A stretch of DNA of 64,000 nucleotides from Paracidovorax oryzae ATCC 19882 (GTDB lineage Bacteria > Pseudomonadota > Gammaproteobacteria > Burkholderiales > Burkholderiaceae_C): the NCBI RefSeq assembly GCF_000687165.1, contig NZ_KK366049.1:62001-126000 (forward strand), given 5' to 3'. Positions 56,606-64,000 of this stretch are shown piece after piece (position 1 is the first letter of the stretch; the number at the start of each line of letters is the position of its first letter). The position numbers were made by a program, and so were the translations under genes. Under the pieces are notes generated by a model. That model did not search any database and had not been told where the DNA came from. It saw only the letters and a program-made list of their open reading frames with translations.

Positions 56606-57447
56606 TGCCGCATCCACGCATCGCGTCCGCAGGCCATGGCGGACAGGACCTCCGCTGCTGAGAAGTCCCGGCCCAGGGCACGGCCCTGCTGCACGCAGGC
56701 CTGCGCGAAATCCTCGCGCGAGCGGATGCCGATCAGGCGCTCCTGCAGCGCTGGATCGCCGAAGACCTCCTGGCGGAACCGTGCGAACTGCCATTGCGGA
56801 TCGTGCGCTTCGGACAGCGGTGCGCCCGCATCTCCCGCGGCGATGGCCTTGTGCAGCGCGGGCGTGGCCGCGCAATCCACCACGAGGTGCAGGCGCTCGC
56901 GGGTTCCCCGGTTGGCCACGCGGTGGGGCAGGGAAAAATCGGCGTACCACCATTCCCCCGCGCGCATGGGAACGCGCTCGCCGCCTACGTAGAAGAACAC
57001 CTCGTCGTGCGTGCGCAGCGGCAGGTGCAGGCGGGCTTCACCGTCCCGCAGGCCGACACCCGGATCGGTGTGTTCGAGGATGGTGCCCCCGGGCGCCAGC
57101 CGCAGCACCCGCACCGATTTCAGAGGCGCGTCGCCCGCGATGGCGGCCACCAGCGCACGCACGGAGGGGCACTGCGCCATCGCGGCGCCGTCCTGGTAGA
57201 GGTCGGCGGAGAACTCCCCCGGCGCGGCGGCCAGGGGCGAGCGGGGCGTGCCGCGCAGTGCGGCCACGTGCCAGCCGCCGTTGTGTTTGGCGAGGTTGAA
57301 ATGCGGGCCCCACTGGGCGTCAGGCAATGCATCGATCTCCGCCAGCGCGGCAGCCATGTCGATGCCGCAGGCAATGCGCCGTGCATGCGGAAACTCTGGC
57401 GTGGCGGCGTCGTGCCCGGCCCGGGGTGTGTGCGTGGTCTCGGTCAT
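56593..57447 (-). CDS. Aspartyl/asparaginyl beta-hydroxylase (PF05118) with Nif11-like C-terminus
   Basis: A 284-residue 2-oxoglutarate/Fe(II) oxygenase. Metal ligands are H126 and D128 in EHTDPG and the distal H175 in LPHRVANRG; R185 fits the 2-oxoglutarate anchor. The core (35-195) matches PF05118, which contains peptide Asp/Asn hydroxylases, LpxO and proline cis-hydroxylases. Residues ~215-284 (WQFARFRQEVFGDPALQERL, EDFAQACVQQGRALGRDFSAAEV) resemble a Nif11 leader-like domain, a segment used in peptide-modification systems for partner recognition. It starts 23 nt after the collagen-like gene, so that protein is the obvious substrate candidate. Confidence 0.85.
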   Translation of the reverse strand: MTETTHTPRAGHDAATPEFPHARRIACGIDMAAALAEIDALPDAQWGPHFNLAKHNGGWHVAALRGTPRSPLAAAPGEFSADLYQDGAAMAQCPSVRALVAAIAGDAPLKSVRVLRLAPGGTILEHTDPGVGLRDGEARLHLPLRTHDEVFFYVGGERVPMRAGEWWYADFSLPHRVANRGTRERLHLVVDCAATPALHKAIAAGDAGAPLSEAHDPQWQFARFRQEVFGDPALQERLIGIRSREDFAQACVQQGRALGRDFSAAEVLSAMACGRDAWMRQWIV

Positions 57448-57470
57448 CGTGGCAACCGGAGGGCTGGGCG

Positions 57471-58289
57471 CTACTGCGAGCAGATGGCGTAGGCGGAGCA
57501 ACTCTGCAGGTTCGCGCGGTACGAGTTCAGTATCTTCACCGACCAGCCGAGGGTACCTGGGGTGCCTCCGCAGTTATTGACCGGGCGGCTCTCGCCGAGA
57601 TAGACGGCCGCATCTTCGGGCGAGGCCCTGCCGGTGTCCGCGGCATGCCCGCCACCCAGCACCTTCTCGCCGGGATTGCAGCAGGACACGACTGTACAGT
57701 TGTCGCTGCCCACGTTGGGCAGCGTGAAAGTCCGGATCGCCACGGCCGCGCTCACGGAGCCCGTCGCGCCCGTGGGCCCGGCCGGACCGGCGTTGCCCTG
57801 GGTGCCTGTCGCTCCCGTCGCACCGGTGGGCCCGGTCGGGCCTGCGGGCCCGGCAGGGCCGGCCGCACCCGTGGGGCCGATGGTTCCAGTGGCACCGGAT
57901 GCCCCCGTGGGCCCCGCAGCGCCTGTCGCTCCCGTGGGGCCCGCGCTGCCCGTGGGGCCGGTCGCCCCTGCCGGGCCGGTCGCACCCGTGGCTCCGGTCG
58001 CCCCGGTGGCCCCGACGACCCCGGCGCTGCAATCGCCGAGCACGCCGCCCGGACCATGGCACACGGGCGTGCCCTGCTGCGGCACCGAGGCCAGCCCGGG
58101 CATCGTGACAGTGCCCGAGGCCTCGTCCACGCGCAGCCGGATCTGCGTCTTGTCGCTGCTGGTCACCGAGAAGCCGCCGTTGGGCGGAGGGGCCAGCAGG
58201 ATGTCCGCCGCCAGCACGGCATGGCAGTGCATGGCGCCCGCCCAGCAGAGCGCGGCGAAACGGATGCGATGGGGTGGAGAAAAAGGCAT
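57471..58289 (-). CDS. Secreted collagen-like protein (Gly-X-Y repeats)
   Basis: A 272-residue protein. A signal peptide ([17 protein letters not shown]) is followed by a short beta-rich N-terminal domain (30-90), 29 uninterrupted Gly-X-Y triplets (residues 93-179, mainly GAT, GPT, GPA), and a globular C-terminal domain (180-272) with six Cys (198, 203, 204, 240, 264, 270). Collagen-like repeats form triple helices; GXT triplets are often modified in bacteria. Being the first gene of the operon and upstream of hydroxylase and sulfotransferase genes, it is their likely client. Its leader can fold so that the GAGG ribosome binding site is paired. Confidence 0.9.
   Translation of the reverse strand: MPFSPPHRIRFAALCWAGAMHCHAVLAADILLAPPPNGGFSVTSSDKTQIRLRVDEASGTVTMPGLASVPQQGTPVCHGPGGVLGDCSAGVVGATGATGATGATGPAGATGPTGSAGPTGATGAAGPTGASGATGTIGPTGAAGPAGPAGPTGPTGATGATGTQGNAGPAGPTGATGSVSAAVAIRTFTLPNVGSDNCTVVSCCNPGEKVLGGGHAADTGRASPEDAAVYLGESRPVNNCGGTPGTLGWSVKILNSYRANLQSCSAYAICSQ
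57753..58013 (-). repeat. 29 tandem Gly-X-Y codon triplets
   Basis: A 261-bp region with 9-bp periodicity encoding GAT, GPT, GPA, GAA, GNA and similar triplets. Only Ala, Thr, Pro, Ser and a few others occupy X and Y; there are no charged residues, so triple-helix stability would depend on Pro and Thr content or on their modification. Confidence 0.95.
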
Positions 58290-58290
58290 T

Positions 58291-58344
58291 GGCGACCTCG
58301 CAGAATCGCCGGAGTGTAAGTAAAACCTTAAGCAAAAGGTCGCC
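58291..58344 (-). promoter_or_regulatory. Leader inverted repeat covering the ribosome binding site of the collagen-like gene
   Basis: GGCGACC (58291-58297) and GGTCGCC (58338-58344) can pair across a 40-nt loop in the mRNA. The 3' arm as read on the minus strand is GGTCGCC, part of GAGGTCGCC directly before the ATG at 58289, so pairing would hide the GAGG Shine-Dalgarno. The spacer is AT-rich and may hold the -10 region instead. Confidence 0.4.
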
Positions 58345-58410
58345 GTTGTAATGCCTTGTATAACTTTCCGTATGAGTGTCTCTGGATGTAGCTCGGCCGT
58401 GATTTATGGA

Positions 58411-59604
58411 TCAGGCGGGGTACCAGTGGTTGTCCACCCGTGCATCCGCGAGCGACGGGCCGTGGGGGTGGTGCAGCGGCGCAGTGCCCTGCGCATTCTC
58501 CAGTGTCTGTTCCACTCCGGCCGCCCAAAGCGCTGAATCCTGCACCGCCAGCGCGCAGGCCTCGGGCAGCGGGATGAGCCGTTGCCACCGACCGCGGGCG
58601 TCGAAGACGGCGATGCCCTGGGCGCGGGGGCAGCTGACGGTCCAGCCTTCCGCCAGTCCGGCGATGCTGCCTCCGTACCCTCGCAGGCCACCGGGCAGCG
58701 CCTGCGGCGCCGGCTCTGCGGCCCGCAGCACCTTGCCATCGAAGAGCGCGAGCACCGGCGCCGCCGCGCGCGCGTCCTGCCCGTCGTGCTCGGCCTGCAG
58801 CGCGATGCCCAGTACGTCCGCTCGCGGATTCCAGGCGAGGTGGCGCAGGCTCAGGCGGCGGTCCTGCAGGCGCCATTGCCCCAGGGTTTCGCCCGTGCCC
58901 CCGTGCAGTCGCACGATGGACGAATCCATGGTCTCCAGCGCCCGCTTCACGCGGCCGGTCTCGGGGGCCGTCGGCACGCCGCCATTGGCCACGACCAGGG
59001 TGGGCGTGCCGTCCACCAGCGCCCGCCGGTCCCAGATCAGTTCGTGCGCATCGATGCCCTGGGTGGGCCATTCCGCGCGCACTTCCAGGGTGGCGGCATC
59101 GCGCAGCACGACGAGGCTGCTCCCCGTGTCCGCCTCGGTTTCCGTGGACAGCAGCACGCGCGCGTCCGGTGACGCGATCACGTGGCCATTGAACGATCGC
59201 TGGCCGTCGGACCATTGCCAGACGGGTTCGCGCGCCGTACCTGGCCACCAGCGCAGCAGCCAGTCGCCCGGGCGGCGCGATGCGGCCACGATGCTGCCGT
59301 CGGGCAGCGGGCACAGACCGTGCGCGCGCGTGGGGATCTCCAGCGCGTGCAGCGCGCGCAGTGCCGTGCCGGATCCGGGTCGTGCCTCCAGCAGGCCGAT
59401 GCGGTAGCTGCCATCCTCCTGCTGCCAGGCGGCCGCGAGGCGCAGTGGCCTGCCCGACGCGCTCGCACCGTTCCAGGGACCGGACAAGGGCACGGCGAGG
59501 CCGATGCCGGCCAGCGTGCGCAGGGCCGAACGCCGCGAAGGCTCGCCCCGGAAGGCGTCACTGCTCGTGCTCGATGCGCCCACTGCGTCAGTCCCCGTCC
59601 GCAT
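58411..59604 (-). CDS. DUF1513 (Tat-exported) protein of the imelysin operon
   Basis: A 397-residue protein with a twin-arginine leader (PSRRSALRTLAGIGLAVPLSG). The mature part is a WD40/YVTN-like beta-propeller typical of DUF1513: SYRIGLLEARPGSG, FNGHVIASPDARVLLSTE, VANGGVPTAPETGRVKRALETMDSSIVRL. DUF1513 proteins occur with imelysins and DUF1111 proteins in iron-uptake loci, but their biochemical role is unknown. It overlaps the second imelysin gene by 17 nt and is the last gene of the operon. Confidence 0.88.
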   Translation of the reverse strand: MRTGTDAVGASSTSSDAFRGEPSRRSALRTLAGIGLAVPLSGPWNGASASGRPLRLAAAWQQEDGSYRIGLLEARPGSGTALRALHALEIPTRAHGLCPLPDGSIVAASRRPGDWLLRWWPGTAREPVWQWSDGQRSFNGHVIASPDARVLLSTETEADTGSSLVVLRDAATLEVRAEWPTQGIDAHELIWDRRALVDGTPTLVVANGGVPTAPETGRVKRALETMDSSIVRLHGGTGETLGQWRLQDRRLSLRHLAWNPRADVLGIALQAEHDGQDARAAAPVLALFDGKVLRAAEPAPQALPGGLRGYGGSIAGLAEGWTVSCPRAQGIAVFDARGRWQRLIPLPEACALAVQDSALWAAGVEQTLENAQGTAPLHHPHGPSLADARVDNHWYPA

Positions 59605-60715
59605 CCGAAAAACCGATGCTGACCTGCAGGGCCGGCGCCACCTCGGCCTCGGCGAGCCGTTTGAGGGCACTGAGTTCTTTCGCCGCCTGCAGCACCCGCG
59701 GGCCGTCGGCCGCAGCGGCATCCGGACCGGCAGCGGCCGCCATCGCCGCGTCGATGCGCAAAGCCGCTTCGCGCAGGCGGTCGGCAAGCGGGTTCAGCCC
59801 CCGCCCGCGCAGGTAGGTTTCCAGCGGCACCACGCCCTGGCCCGGCTGCACCGGCGGCGTGCCGTCCGCCTGCACCGTCAGGGCGCGCAGTGCGGCCCAC
59901 TCGGCTTTCCAGGCCGCCCCGGCCTGGCCGCTGGCGGCGCGCGGGTAATCGGGCGCACGCGTGCCCTGTGCGGCGCGCAGGGGCTTTTCCATGTGCGCCC
60001 AGCGCAGGCGCTCGATGCCGCCCACCCACTGGTTGATGAATTCGCCCATGGCCTGGGCGGAGCGCTCCTGCTGGTCCTCGGCACCCCAGTCGGTTTGAGC
60101 GGCCTCGCGGAACGCGGCCTGCTGGGCCACGGCTTCGCGCTCCACGTCGAGAGCGACTTCCACCGCATAGCTGCAGGCGGGCGAGGCGGGCTGCGCCGGC
60201 CGGGTCCACAGCAGCCATTCGAGCGCGGGCAGGCCCCTGGCCGGCGTGCCCACGCGCTCGAAGGCCGTGGCGCCCTGCGGCTGCGCCTGGATCGCGCGCT
60301 CGATGAGCTGCGGGCGCGTGGGCATGAAGTCGATCTGGCGCTGTGCGCGGCGCGACACCACCGGGCCGATGGCCACCGCGGAGAGGCCTTCCCAGGCCAG
60401 CATGGCGCGCTGCCACGCCTGGCGCGCGCCGGCCAGCGCCGCGGACGAGCCGTCGGGCGCGGCCGCGCAAAGCGCGCGCAGCGCTGGAGGCAGGGCACCC
60501 GCTGCCTGGGCGAACTCCGTGGCGCGCGGCTGGCCCCAGTGGGTGTAGAGCCCCTGCAGCGCGTGTGTGGTGTCGTAGAACGGCACGGCGTCGCGGCGCC
60601 AGTCTGCCGGTGCCTGGGCCTGCGCGCCCGCCGCCAGCAGCGCGGCACCTGCGGCCACCAGGGCCGGCGCGCCGCGGCGGCACAGGGCGGAAAGGAGATC
60701 AACGGATGCGGTCAT
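59588..60715 (-). CDS. Second imelysin-family protein (divergent active motif)
   Basis: A 375-residue protein with a signal peptide (ending AAGAQAQA) and imelysin-like helical repeats (WRRDAVPFYDTTHALQGLYTHW, VSRRAQRQIDFMPTRPQLIERAI, QWVGGIERLRWAHMEKPLR). At the position of the GxHxxE motif it has GLPALE, so the histidine is replaced by Pro. It may be a structural partner of the first imelysin rather than an iron binder. Its ATG overlaps the DUF1111 stop codon (ATGA). Confidence 0.85.
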   Translation of the reverse strand: MTASVDLLSALCRRGAPALVAAGAALLAAGAQAQAPADWRRDAVPFYDTTHALQGLYTHWGQPRATEFAQAAGALPPALRALCAAAPDGSSAALAGARQAWQRAMLAWEGLSAVAIGPVVSRRAQRQIDFMPTRPQLIERAIQAQPQGATAFERVGTPARGLPALEWLLWTRPAQPASPACSYAVEVALDVEREAVAQQAAFREAAQTDWGAEDQQERSAQAMGEFINQWVGGIERLRWAHMEKPLRAAQGTRAPDYPRAASGQAGAAWKAEWAALRALTVQADGTPPVQPGQGVVPLETYLRGRGLNPLADRLREAALRIDAAMAAAAGPDAAAADGPRVLQAAKELSALKRLAEAEVAPALQVSIGFSDADGD

Positions 60716-62214
60716 AGGGACTCCACGAATCGGACCAGCGCGTCGCGCCCGGCCTTGTCCATCTTCAGCACGTTCTGTTTCGCTTTTTCCGCCTCGCCGC
60801 CGTGCCAGAGGATGGCCTCCAGCACGCCGCGCGCGCGGCCGTCGTGCAGCAGCCGGGTGTGGCCGTTCACGTCCTTGATGAGCCCGATGCCCCACAGCGG
60901 CGGCGTCCGCCACTGCCGGCCGCTGGCCAGGAAGTCGGGCCGGCCGTCGGCCAGGCCCTCGCCCATGTCGTGCAGCAGCAGGTCGGTGTAGGGCCAGATG
61001 CGCTGGCCCGACAGGGCCTTGCTGGTCAGCCGGGGGAACGGGCCTTCCTTCGTGACGTAGCTCGGGCGGTGGCAGGCGGCGCACTGGGCCTGGGCGAACA
61101 GCGCCTGGCCGCGCAGCACGGTGGCGTCGTTCACGTCGCGGCGCGCGGGCGGGGCCAGCGTGGCCTGGTAGAAGACCACGTCGTCGAAGGTCTTGTCGTC
61201 GATCTCCACGCCTTCCTGGCCGCGCGCGCCCGCGCTGCGGCCGCTGGGGGCTGCGCCGCAGTCCACCTGCGTGGTGGTGCAGTGCTCGCTGGGAAAGTGC
61301 CGGGAGGTGATGCCCATGTCGCCGACGAAGGCTCCGCCCGTCTGGTGCGCGAGGGTGGCCACGTTGGCCTTCCAGCCGAAGCGGCCCAGCATCTTGCGGC
61401 CCGACGGCGCGTCCCAGACGTGGTTGGGCCGTCCCTTGACCGGACCGGGCGCAGCCGCCTGGTCGGCGGCGTTGGCGAGGATGTCGGCCTCGTCGATCGC
61501 CTCCAGCAGCCCCACGCCGATGACCTGCGGTGCGATGCGCGGGCTGAGCATGGTGCCGGCATGCAGCGGGCCGTAGCCCAGGTCGCGCACGCCGTAGTGG
61601 GGTTTCAGCAGGGTGTAGGGCGTGCCGTCGGCGAAGCTGCCCTTCACGGTCTCGTAGCGCAGCGTGACCGTGCCCTCGGGTTTCACGCCCTGCACGGCCG
61701 CCGTATTGAGCTGGTCGCCGTACACCGGCTCGGGGTTGGGGCCGCCGTGCGGATCGGTTCCCGGAATCGACAGGCGGATGAGCAGCGAGACGATCGGGTC
61801 GCGCGTTTCGCCGAGGCGGTTGAAGATCTCCGGCGGCTCGCCGCGGCCGTCCTGCACGTGGCAGCCGCCGCACGAGCGCGCGATGAAATGCGGGCCCAGG
61901 CCGTCGCGCGCCTTGGTCGAGGCGCCAGCTTCCACCCAGTTGCGCTTGAAGAACGAGTTGCCGATCACGAAGCGCGTGCGCTCCGAATCTTCCAGGTTGG
62001 CGGCGGGGAACGAGAAGGCATTGCGGCCGGTGGCATAGACCGTGGTGTCGCCGCCGGTCTTCTCCCCGAGCGGGTCGGGCGGATCGACGGCCGCGGCGCC
62101 GCCGGCCAGGAGCAGGGCGCCCGCGGCGGCCAGGCCGGTGCCTGCCAGGGTGGCGGGCGGCCAGAGCGTGCGCCGCCGCCCTGGCGCAGTCTGCGAAAGG
62201 GTCATGTCGCGCAT
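60712..62214 (-). CDS. Di-haem cytochrome, DUF1111 (thiol oxidoreductase-like)
   Basis: A ~500-residue exported c-type cytochrome with two haem motifs, CGGCH (115-119) and CAACH (378-382). Conserved DUF1111 segments include GRNAFSFPAANL, GLGPHFIARSCGGCHVQDGRG, LHDMGEGLADGRPDF and TPPLWGIGLIKDVNGHTRLLHDGRA. A signal/anchor helix lies at ~22-43. It is related to di-haem peroxidases; in iron-uptake operons it may oxidise or reduce iron for the imelysins. The ATG at 62214 is chosen; a GTG at 62223 overlapping the imelysin stop (GTGA) is an alternative. Confidence 0.9.
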   Translation of the reverse strand: MRDMTLSQTAPGRRRTLWPPATLAGTGLAAAGALLLAGGAAAVDPPDPLGEKTGGDTTVYATGRNAFSFPAANLEDSERTRFVIGNSFFKRNWVEAGASTKARDGLGPHFIARSCGGCHVQDGRGEPPEIFNRLGETRDPIVSLLIRLSIPGTDPHGGPNPEPVYGDQLNTAAVQGVKPEGTVTLRYETVKGSFADGTPYTLLKPHYGVRDLGYGPLHAGTMLSPRIAPQVIGVGLLEAIDEADILANAADQAAAPGPVKGRPNHVWDAPSGRKMLGRFGWKANVATLAHQTGGAFVGDMGITSRHFPSEHCTTTQVDCGAAPSGRSAGARGQEGVEIDDKTFDDVVFYQATLAPPARRDVNDATVLRGQALFAQAQCAACHRPSYVTKEGPFPRLTSKALSGQRIWPYTDLLLHDMGEGLADGRPDFLASGRQWRTPPLWGIGLIKDVNGHTRLLHDGRARGVLEAILWHGGEAEKAKQNVLKMDKAGRDALVRFVESL

Positions 62215-62219
62215 CGCCT

Positions 62220-63449
62220 TCACGGTTGCACGAGGGTCAGCTTGGTGATGCCGATGGCGTTGGCGGCCTCCACGAGATCCTTGCTCTGTTGCGTGAGGCT
62301 GTCGATGGTCTTCTGGATGCGCAGGCGGCCCGGGGCGTCCTTGCCGCCGATGATCTCCCGGTCGAACGGCGCCTGGATGCCCTCGGCGGCCTTCACGGAG
62401 GCGTCGATCTGCTGCGTGGTCCGGTCGGCCAGCGCGGCGTCCTTCGCGGCGACCAGGTCGCGCAGCGAGGTACCTTTCACCAGGCTGCCGTCGGCGCGCC
62501 GGTACTCGCCGAGCCAGACGTTCCGGATGCCCAGGGCATTGGCGACGGCGTCGCGGTGGGTGTTGTCGGAGAAGCAGGAGTGCTCGTCCTCCTGGTCCTG
62601 GCTGTTGAGGGCCACTTCCAGCCGCTCGCCGGCCAGTTCGCCGCGGGATAGCGAGCCCAGGCCCACCAGCATCTTGCGCACCGATTCCTGGCCGCCCTTC
62701 ACGAATTTCGCGCGGTAGTTGTTCGGCGTTTTCGGGTCCCAGGCCTTGACGAGCGAGGCCAGGTCGTCGATGAGCAGGTCCGTGACCACGTTCAGGTACT
62801 GGCGGCGGCGGTCGGCATTGCGCCCCTTGCCGTCCACGAAGTCCTCGAAATTGCGGTCCCCCGGGCCCGTCTCGGAGAGGTCCTGCCCCCACAGGAAGAA
62901 CTCGATGGCGTGCCAGCCGGTCGCGACGTTCTCCTCGCCGCCGCGCTCGTTCTGCGCAGCGAGGTTCTTCTTGGTGATGGCGAATTTCCGGTCGTTCACC
63001 AGGCCGGAGTCGGGCTTGCCTTCCACGCTGTCCACATAGGACTCGTCCATGGGCCATGCGTTGAGCTGGCCTTCGGGGCCCTTGTCGTCGTCGATGGGGC
63101 CGCCGTAGAAGCGGAACGCCTCCGTCTGCCCGTAGAACTCGCGCGCGGCCAGCCAGGTCTTGCGCGCCTCGGCCAGGGTTTCCGCGGACGGCCTGGCGGT
63201 GAAGGCCTTGACGGCTGCCTGCATCGTCTTCGCGGCGGCGAGCGTGTCGGCGTAGTTGGCGTGCACCAGCACCGCGTAATGCGCGGCCACCGCGGAGGAG
63301 GTGGCGGAAGCGGCCTGCTTCCCGCCAGCCTGCGCCACATCCGTACCGGCGCCACCCGGGGCCTGGGCGCTGGCGGGCGCCGTGGCGCCGAGCGCGGCGA
63401 TCGCCAGCAGGCTGGCGAGGGCGGTGGTGTGGAACGGGATGGTGGTCAT
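62220..63449 (-). CDS. Imelysin-family iron-regulated protein (IrpA-like)
   Basis: A 409-residue periplasmic or outer-membrane protein with a signal peptide (MTTIPFHTTALASLLAIAALGATAPASA). The imelysin domain is complete: FYGQTEAFRFYGGPIDDDKGPEGQLNAWPMDESYVD, GWHAIEFFLWGQDL with the GxHxxE motif (178-183), HSCFSDNTHRDAVANALGIRNV and NDKGAPGR-like GKDAPGRLRIQKTIDSL, read in pieces. IrpA-type imelysins are induced by iron starvation and linked to iron acquisition. It is the first gene behind the Fur box. Confidence 0.92.
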   Translation of the reverse strand: MTTIPFHTTALASLLAIAALGATAPASAQAPGGAGTDVAQAGGKQAASATSSAVAAHYAVLVHANYADTLAAAKTMQAAVKAFTARPSAETLAEARKTWLAAREFYGQTEAFRFYGGPIDDDKGPEGQLNAWPMDESYVDSVEGKPDSGLVNDRKFAITKKNLAAQNERGGEENVATGWHAIEFFLWGQDLSETGPGDRNFEDFVDGKGRNADRRRQYLNVVTDLLIDDLASLVKAWDPKTPNNYRAKFVKGGQESVRKMLVGLGSLSRGELAGERLEVALNSQDQEDEHSCFSDNTHRDAVANALGIRNVWLGEYRRADGSLVKGTSLRDLVAAKDAALADRTTQQIDASVKAAEGIQAPFDREIIGGKDAPGRLRIQKTIDSLTQQSKDLVEAANAIGITKLTLVQP

Positions 63450-63607
63450 GGCTTCTCCTCGGGAAGATCGTTGAAGGCGGGAGCGTGGCTCCCCGGTCCG
63501 TCCCGGGATGGCGGCGTGAAAAGCCGCGGCCGGGCCGGCCTGCGTCCGGGCCTGCGCGCAGCGGCGCCGGCTCCGGTGCCGGCCGTCGTGGACGGGCGGC
63601 GCGGCGC

Positions 63608-63637
63608 ATTATAGGAATGATATTGATTATCATTGGT
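63608..63637 (-). promoter_or_regulatory. Fur box and -10 element of the imelysin operon
   Basis: GATATTGATTATCATTGGT (63619-63637) matches 15 of 19 positions of the Fur consensus. On the minus strand a perfect TATAAT (63608-63613) follows directly, so Fur would cover the promoter. The start codon is about 155 nt downstream; the leader is GC-rich with no other recognised element. Confidence 0.85.
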
Positions 63638-63704
63638 AATGACCGCGCGCTTCAACGGGATGAACCGACCTCCCGCGCCCCGGAGGCAAGTCGCCGCCGC
63701 AATG

Positions 63705-63730
63705 AAAAAAGCGAGGCGGATGCCTCGCTT
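63705..63730 (-). terminator. Intrinsic terminator of the PhoX-type gene
   Basis: On the minus strand a 9-bp stem AAGCGAGGC / GCCTCGCTT with a 4-nt loop is followed by a T-run (plus-strand A6 at 63705-63710), 49 nt after the stop. Confidence 0.88.
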
Positions 63731-63778
63731 TCGCAGGGTTGCACGGCCCGGTATCACGGGCGCGGGCCGCGCCGCCCG

Positions 63779-64000
63779 TCAGCCTTTCAGGCTCATCTGG
63801 GTGCTGGTGGCGGTCAGGTAGCCGACCGAGGCACCGAAGCGGTCCTTGTAGTTGGCGCGCACCAGCGGATCCAGCGTGGCCTTGACGTTGTCGTGCAGCG
63901 GGGTTTCCCAGTCGCCGGGATGCTGGAAGTTGCTCATGACGTAGGTCCAGCCGTTGATCTCGTCCACGGCCTGCAGGCCGGTCGACTCCGCGCCGGCGGG
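63779..64000 (-). CDS. PhoX-family alkaline phosphatase, C-terminal part
   Basis: About 74 C-terminal residues, entering from the right edge. The sequence DEINGWTYVMSNFQHPGDW followed by a GASVGYLTA close to the end is the conserved C-terminus of PhoX/DUF839 calcium-iron phosphatases (typically 600-700 residues, Tat-exported). The rest lies outside the window. A DUF47-pit locus with a Pho box is elsewhere in this window, but no direct link can be shown. Confidence 0.75.
   Translation of the reverse strand, partial: PAGAESTGLQAVDEINGWTYVMSNFQHPGDWETPLHDNVKATLDPLVRANYKDRFGASVGYLTATSTQMSLKG

Noticed and set aside
57753-58013. CRISPR array or satellite DNA
   Set aside because: The 9-bp periodicity is explained by Gly-X-Y codons in frame, without spacers.
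53997-58289. Prophage remnant interpretation of the tail-collar and collagen-like genes
   Set aside because: No integrase, attachment repeats, capsid, tail tube or lysis genes; the genes are translationally coupled with enzymes not found in phage cassettes.

Overview
The window is a 64 kb stretch of a GC-rich bacterial chromosome. Gene content points to a betaproteobacterium of the Comamonadaceae, most likely Acidovorax/Paracidovorax: livHMGF, Bug-type solute receptors, the rpsP-rimM-trmD-rplS order, and an extracellular pectate lyase typical of plant-associated members. This placement rests on recognised gene families and context, not on a search. No integrase, transposase, rRNA operon or CRISPR array was seen; one tRNA (Lys, CUU) is present.

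Layout. 1-9.1 kb: partial yceH, purN, small conserved proteins, a pectate lyase, an RsmB-type RNA methyltransferase, a fatty-acid desaturase, a MocR-type regulator and rpmB-rpmG. 9.3-16.2 kb: trxB, ftsK-lolA, a uracil-DNA glycosylase and rarA. 16.4-20.1 kb: branched-chain amino-acid ABC transporter livHMGF. 20.1-23.7 kb: a beta-barrel protein, then a DUF47-pit phosphate uptake pair behind an apparent Pho box, and two small genes. 23.7-26.2 kb: rpsP-rimM-trmD-rplS with two clear sigma-70-type promoters. 26.2-35.2 kb: housekeeping enzymes (Nudix CoA pyrophosphatase, RsgA, PCD, M48 protease, Orn), a DEAD-box helicase and a diguanylate cyclase. 35.2-37.5 kb: Bcr/CflA exporter and a small copper locus.

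37.6-44.4 kb looks like a self-contained sigma-54 signalling locus. It has an rpoN outside the usual lptB/hpf context, divergent from a hybrid histidine kinase and an NtrC-type activator. Behind these lie two near-identical -24/-12 promoter sequences. The first appears to drive a ~64-nt two-hairpin small RNA ending in a strong terminator; the second precedes a KGG-type stress protein gene. The small RNA has a stretch complementary to the ribosome binding site of that gene.

44.6-54 kb: TetR/DUF1348 divergent pair, tRNA-Lys, guaC, a Bug receptor plus M20 peptidase divergent from an RpiR regulator, and a UvrD-type helicase. 54-58.3 kb is a tightly packed minus-strand operon: collagen-like secreted protein, 2-oxoglutarate aspartyl/asparaginyl hydroxylase with a Nif11-like tail, sulfotransferase, Tat-exported type-1 periplasmic binding protein and a tail-collar-domain protein. 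I read it as a candidate system for making and modifying a collagen-like surface protein. 58.4-63.6 kb is an iron-responsive imelysin operon (imelysin, di-haem DUF1111 protein, second imelysin, DUF1513) behind a Fur box. The window ends inside a PhoX-type phosphatase.
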